DNA of 64,000 nt. It comes from Arenicola marina. Taxonomy: Eukaryota; Annelida; Polychaeta; Arenicolidae. The DNA is taken from NCBI GenBank assembly GCA_964019135.1, contig OZ025249.1, forward strand, positions 35,973,759 to 36,037,758, written 5' to 3'. The notes below the pieces were generated by a model. That model was not told where the DNA came from and ran no database searches. It saw only the letters and a program-made list of their open reading frames with translations. Positions 58,601-64,000 of the stretch are shown here, one piece after another (position 1 is the first letter of the stretch; every line of letters begins with the position of its first letter). The translations under genes were made by a program, and so were the position numbers.

Positions 58601-60470
58601 GCGTGTAATTATCAATTTAGGGATAAATGTGTAAGGGAGGAGGGGGGCGGGGGGGGGCATGGGTGTGTGTCGGTGGTGGTGGGGGGGGGCTCATTTGTGT
58701 GTATCTGTGGGGGCGTGGGGGAGGGGGGGGTCATGGTTTTCAGACACGAAACATTGCGGCATTACATCCATGAAAACGTAAACAAAACAGCTTGCCCTCA
58801 GCGGTCGACATGCTGCATGGGTTCACACTTATCCTATCGTTCTGAATTCGATCATTCATGTCGTGCGGTCAATACTCTGACTCGGCACATCCTGACAGGC
58901 GATGTGCGATAGTTGGTGAGTTGCATCCAATGACGATGCAAGAAAAGACTTTAACTATTTACACAGCCATATATAAATTGATAGATTTAATCCCAGTTAA
59001 GAGGGGCAAATGGGCATACTTTAGTGGCTTCCCTCTCTCATGCACCAATAATGGGAGGGGGATTGATAGCGTATGGATGGCGAGACAATGTCAGCAGTTA
59101 TTATATGGATAAATGAGAAATTAATCATTTATTATTCTTTCTCCCCATACATTTTACAACGAATTACTATCTTTCGCAGGCGCTGCATGTAACGTCAAGC
59201 TGAATTATATGCTAACTTATCAAGCTTTTTATACCGGCAACACTTTTTCCTTGCTTTCAAGCCAATAAAAAGCGACAATCCGAGGCTCTTTATGGTAGCT
59301 CGTTGGTTTGTGTTTCTGTTTTCTTCCCTCTTCAAATACTGCTAGGAAGCTATAAAATTGAAGCAACTCATTGAGCCATACATTTCCATAGACTCCTCGA
59401 TTATGCATGTCATTCTAGTATAATAAACATCTACGCCGCAACACTGTTTGACGGTATCTGGCCACGCGGTGTCGCCACTGTGTCAGGGCCACTCTCATCG
59501 GGTCTTCGTCAGGGCGGCCATGTCTCACCAGGGGGCGGGATTGGGAGAGTGTCAGACGCGCACTCTCGCCGGATATAAGAAGAGTCACTCCTATAAGCCG
59601 AAATCAAATCGCGCAAAGAATACCTAGCTGACGAGGCTTTACGGGCCGGAAAAACTACCTCACGGAAGTCACGCTTCGACAAGCGATAAAAGACTTCAAA
59701 GAAAATTGTAATCTTGCAGCAGAAATTTACGCCGCGGTCGCGCAAAACATATATCCCCTTGAGGGTGGAGAGTGCTGCCATCTCTCGCCTGATTGGGATA
59801 ACTCTGGGCGACCACACACGTGCGAGACGTGGAAATCGATCCCGTGGGAGAGATGGGAGACACAAGTTATCGGGATGATTTACGAGTGCCGTGACGACCC
59901 CGGCAAGTCCCGGCTGGTCGGCTGGGGCGGTGGGTGGGTGGGGGGGGGGGGGGGGTGGAGTGGGTTAGGCTAGGAGCGGTAACCGCGATGATGCTGGAGG
60001 CTTTATAATCCAGATTACACACCGCTCACAGAACGTTTTCAGACTCGTTGCGTCACGAGAAGGCCGCTCAAAGCCAGTGTCAGGCGCGGACTTCAGCCGT
60101 CACAACTGGGCTTGCATGCACTCTCTGTGGACACCGATTTCCGTTACTTTCATTCGCTCCCCATTTTTTGTTTTATCCCTGATGAGTAAAACTGGTCCCC
60201 ACGCGACACCGAGCGCGTCGCAGGTCGGTGCCTCTATTTAAGGAATGTACAGAAAAACGTACACGGCGTAATTTGCCTCAGTATATTTTATGTGACCCTT
60301 ACGATGATGACACCGCTGACGGAATGGCGTGCCAGCGCTGCGGAATTACTTTGTTTATTTAACTGAAAGACTAGCGTAGGTTTCGTGCGTCATGTTTGTC
60401 ACGGTACCACTAATTTGTCCTTATTCCCATCGGGCGCGACCTTGACAGCTGCAGAACCAACAACGTAGCC
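55631..60470. other. Intergenic, no gene seen
   Basis: Contains a CCCACCCA microsatellite at about 56890-56912, C-runs at 56178-56200 and 58495-58510, and G-runs at 57900-57960, 58637-58730 and 59935-59955. Open frames such as 59865-59509 (-) and 56075-56620 (+) show no domain or splice support. Confidence 0.4.
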
Positions 60471-62195
60471 ATAACTACAACTACAGCGACAACTATAACG
60501 ACAACTACAGTGACAACTACAGCGACAACTACAGTGACAAGTACAGTGACAACTACAGTGACAATTACAATGACAACCACAGTGACAACTATAACGACAA
60601 CTACAGTGACAACTACAGTGACAAATACAACGACAACTACAGTGACAACTACAGTGACAACTACAACAATTACGGCGACAACAACAGCGAAAACTACAGC
60701 GACAACTACAACGACAACTACAGTGACAACTAGAGCGACTACTACAGCGACAACTACAGTGACAACTACAGCGACAACTACAGCGACAACTACAGCGACA
60801 ACTATAGTGACAACTACAGTGACAACTACAACGACAACTACAGCGACAACTACAGCGACAACTACAGCGATAACTACAGTGACAACTACAGTGACAACTA
60901 CAACGACAACTACAGCGACAACTACAGCGACAACTACAGTGACAACTATAGTGACAACTACAGCAACAACTACAGCGACAACTAGAGCGACAACTACAGC
61001 GACAACCACAGCGACAACTACAGCGACAACTACAGTGACAACTACAGTGACAACTACAACGACAACTACAGCGACAACTACAGTGACAACTAGAGCGACA
61101 ACTACAACGACAACTACAGTGACAACTACAGCGACAACTACAGCGACAACCACAGTGACAACTAGAGCGACAACTGCAGTGACAACTACAGCGACAACTA
61201 CAGCGACAACTACAACGACAACTACAGTGACAACTACAGTGACAACTACAACGAGAACTACAGTGACAACTACAGTGACAACTACAGTGACAACTACAGT
61301 GACAACTACAGTTACAACTACAACGACAACTACAGCGACAACTACAGCGACAACTACAGTGAAAACTAGAGCGACAACTACAACGACAACTACAGTGACA
61401 ACTAGAGCGCAACTACAGTGACAACTAGAGCGACAACTACAACGACAACTACAGCGACAACTACAACGACAACTACAGTGACAACTAGAGCGACAACTAC
61501 AGCGACAACTACAGCGACAACTACAGTGACAACTACAACGACAGCGACAACTACAACGACAACTACAGTGACAACTAGAGCGACAACTACAGCGACAACT
61601 ACAGCGACAACTACAACGACAACTACAACGACAGCGACAACTACAGCGACAACTACAACGACAACTACAACGACAGCGACAACTACAGTGACAACTACAT
61701 CGAAAACTACAGTGACAACTAGAGCGACAACTACAGCGACAACTACAGTGACAACTACAGCGACAACTACAACGACAACTACAGCGACAACTACAGCGAC
61801 AACTACAGTGACAACTACAGTGACAACTACAGCGACAACTACAGCGACAACTACAGCGACAACTATAGTGACAACTACAACGACAACTACAGTGACAACT
61901 AGAGCGACAACTACAGCGACAACTACAGCGACAACTACAGCGACAACTACAGCGACAACTACAACGACAACTACAGTGACAACTAGAGCGACAACTACAG
62001 CGACAACTACAACGACAACTACAGTGACAACTAGAGCGACAACTACAGCGACAACTACAACGACAACTACAACGACAGCGACAACTACAGCGACAACTAC
62101 AGCGACAACTACAGTGACAACCACAGCGACAAAACTACAGCGACAACTTAAGTGACAACTACAGCGACAACTACAGCGAACACTATTGCGACAAC
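60471..62195. repeat. 12-bp satellite array, ~1.7 kb, about 140 units
   Basis: The unit is ACAACTACAGCG, with the last three bases mostly GCG, GTG or ACG, plus a TAGAGCG variant at irregular intervals. The + strand is strongly A/C-rich. Occasional 6-base insertions (ACGACAGCG) mark the right half. The + strand reads as Thr/Ala/Val strings and the - strand as Cys-Ser-Cys-Arg/His or poly-Val; these follow from the period and are not evidence of genes. Confidence 0.97.
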
Positions 62196-62402
62196 TAGTT
62201 CAGTCAGGCACCAAATCATACACCCGTTAGTTCAGTCTGGAATCAGACCATGGTACCCATTAGTTCAGTCAGGCAACAGACCATGGCACCCGTTAGTTCA
62301 GTCAGGCACCAGACCATGGCATCCGTTAGTTCAGCCGGGCACCAGACCATGGCACCCGGTAGTTCAGTCAGGCACCAGACCATGGTACCCGCTAGTTTAG
62401 TC
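62196..62402. repeat. 33-bp minisatellite, 6 units
   Basis: Units of TTAGTTCAGTCAGGCACCAG followed by ACCATGGCACCCG. It begins directly where the 12-bp array ends. Confidence 0.95.
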
Positions 62403-62734
62403 CGGACGGTTTGAAGTCTTATCACAGGGGGCTGCATGGAGAGCTTCAACAGATGTATGACTTTTACGTGATGGTCATGTCTAAAGCTACATGAAAGCCG
62501 TTTAAACCAGGGGCGCTGTTCTTCACTGTCTCCAGCGAAAAATTTATTGAACAATATCTTAGGGTTCTGCAAGTGTTTGGCCTCAACGCTAGATATTTCA
62601 GACAGTACAATATGAATCAGGGTGCGCTGAAAATCGCTTAGACTTTCAGTATACCGCTATTTATTTAAATAAAAATGCAGACATTACCAAACGCAGATGC
62701 AACAGATGATGACTGTCCTATTTCAATATACACA

Positions 62735-63335
62735 CATATCTACCTGAGGAAGTCACACATATCTATCTGAGGAAGTTACACACATCTATCTTAGGAATTC
62801 GCACACATCTGTCTTAGCCAGTCACACACATCTATCTTAGGAAGTCTCACGCATCTATCTTAGGACGTCGCACACATATATCTTAGGAAGTCGCACATAT
62901 CTATCTGAGGAAGTCACACACCTCAATCTTAGCGAGTGACACATATATCTTAGGAAGTCAAACATATCTATCTTAGGAAGTCGCACAAATTTATCTTAGG
63001 AAGTCACACTTCTATCTTAGGAAGTCACATATATCTATCTTAGGAAGTCACACATATCTATCTGAGGAAGTCACATATATCTATCTTAGGAAGTCACACA
63101 TATCTTCCTGAGAAAGTCACACACATCTATCTTAGGAATTCGCACAAAACTTTCTTAGCCAGTCAAACACATCTATCTTAGCAAGTGACACACATATATC
63201 TTAGGAAGTCGTACATTTCTATCTTAGGAAGTCGCACAAATCCATCTTAGGTAGTCACACATCTATCTTAGGAAGTCGCACATATCTATCTTAGCAAGTC
63301 ACACACATCTATCTTAGCAAGTCACACACATCTGG
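62735..63335. repeat. ~21-22-bp minisatellite, ~27 units
   Basis: Units of CACACATCTATCTTAGGAAGT with frequent small changes in length and sequence (GAGG for TAGG, CGCAC for CACAC). Confidence 0.95.
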
Positions 63336-64000
63336 CTGTGCCTGTGGCACAAAAGTGTCAGTCCAGTCCCTCACTCAGTGCCATTATGTGGACGCTGTTA
63401 GATGGGATGTTTTGCGGTTGCCGTTAACATTGTTCGTGCTTTCATTCCCACTGCTATATATCATGGACGGAAGAAGAGGCCGTTCACCCTCCACTTCACA
63501 ACGACCTGCATTTCAGCGTCACTGACGATATCGCGGGAAGTGAACGGGAATGGAATGTTTTATCACCGCGTCAATGTAGGAATATTAAAAAATAGTCGCA
63601 CTTTATGCGTAGTTTATGAGCGTCGGCGGTGACGTCAGTGGGGGCGGATGATGGAGCCGACACACCCAGTCTAATGGCGTAATTCACGTCGTGAAGGCAG
63701 CTGCAGGTAAGATGAATGTTACCTATCGCAAACCTGGACGCTTTGTCACTCATGCTGCGTCTTGAAAACACACGCCAGTTTTTGTTCTGCGCAAAAAACT
63801 CTCGGTGAATTTTCTGTCTGTTTTTCTTCTTACAAAATTCTTTACAGACGTTGGAAGTGAAGCTTGTAACGCTGGAAGAGCATGTAAGCTGCGTACGTCA
63901 TATAACTATCAGTCATGTCATAAACATGATGAGCACAACCATCGTAGCGTCGTTGCGGTCGTCTCTTCTGCCATATCGTAAATACAAGTCCATCTCCCAT
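63336..64000. other. Window edge, no gene seen
   Basis: Mixed sequence with short open frames only; a gene beginning beyond the window cannot be excluded. Confidence 0.45.

Noticed and set aside
59509-59865. 118-codon basic frame on the - strand
   Set aside because: No domain, no splice context; likely chance.
60399-62155. Cys-Ser-rich, poly-Val and Thr-rich mucin-like frames in the 12-bp array
   Set aside because: Pure consequence of the repeat on all frames; no signal peptide or exon structure.

Overview
This is a window of animal (metazoan) nuclear DNA. It has spliced genes with GT-AG introns, a seven-helix receptor, a LINE, a tRNA-derived SINE family and many short inverted-repeat elements. 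Coding density is low and CpG is not obviously depleted. Together these suggest a marine invertebrate (a lophotrochozoan or an invertebrate deuterostome), but nothing in the sequence fixes the phylum.

Two genes can be reconstructed completely. The first, on the + strand (3016-6362), has four coding exons and encodes a 446-residue DEDDh 3'-5' exonuclease of the ISG20/AEN/ISG20L2 group. The second, on the - strand (26530 down to 10542), has six coding exons and encodes a 453-residue class A peptide-type GPCR. All exon joins keep the frame. Its exon 4 carries intracellular loop 3 and probably ends at a non-canonical GC splice donor. A weak candidate for a small secreted peptide lies on the - strand at 35806-36000. 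No other gene can be supported between about 26.6 and 64 kb.

Layout: 0-2.6 kb holds a TTAA-flanked MITE, Mutator-like terminal-repeat debris and a degenerate minisatellite. 2.9-6.5 kb is the exonuclease gene, followed by a homogeneous 69-bp minisatellite. 8.2-9.7 kb has a SINE and a longer copy of the same MITE. 10.5-26.5 kb is the GPCR gene, whose introns hold MITEs, a 480-bp palindrome, an AACGTT-rich repeat, a G-rich tract, a 21-bp minisatellite split by a SINE, and a perfect 36-bp-arm hairpin. 26.6-64 kb is gene-poor and dominated by tandem arrays (16, 22, 22, 30, about 31, 42, 12, 33 and about 22 bp units). It also contains a non-autonomous Mutator-like element with intact 10-bp target duplications, other MITE candidates, and a 5'-truncated LINE whose 3' end encodes a zinc finger.

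The two genes are in opposite orientation with their 3' ends facing each other across about 4.2 kb, and nothing suggests they work together. The most notable features are the density and variety of minisatellites, the GC-AG intron and long hairpin in the receptor gene, and several well-bounded non-autonomous transposons.
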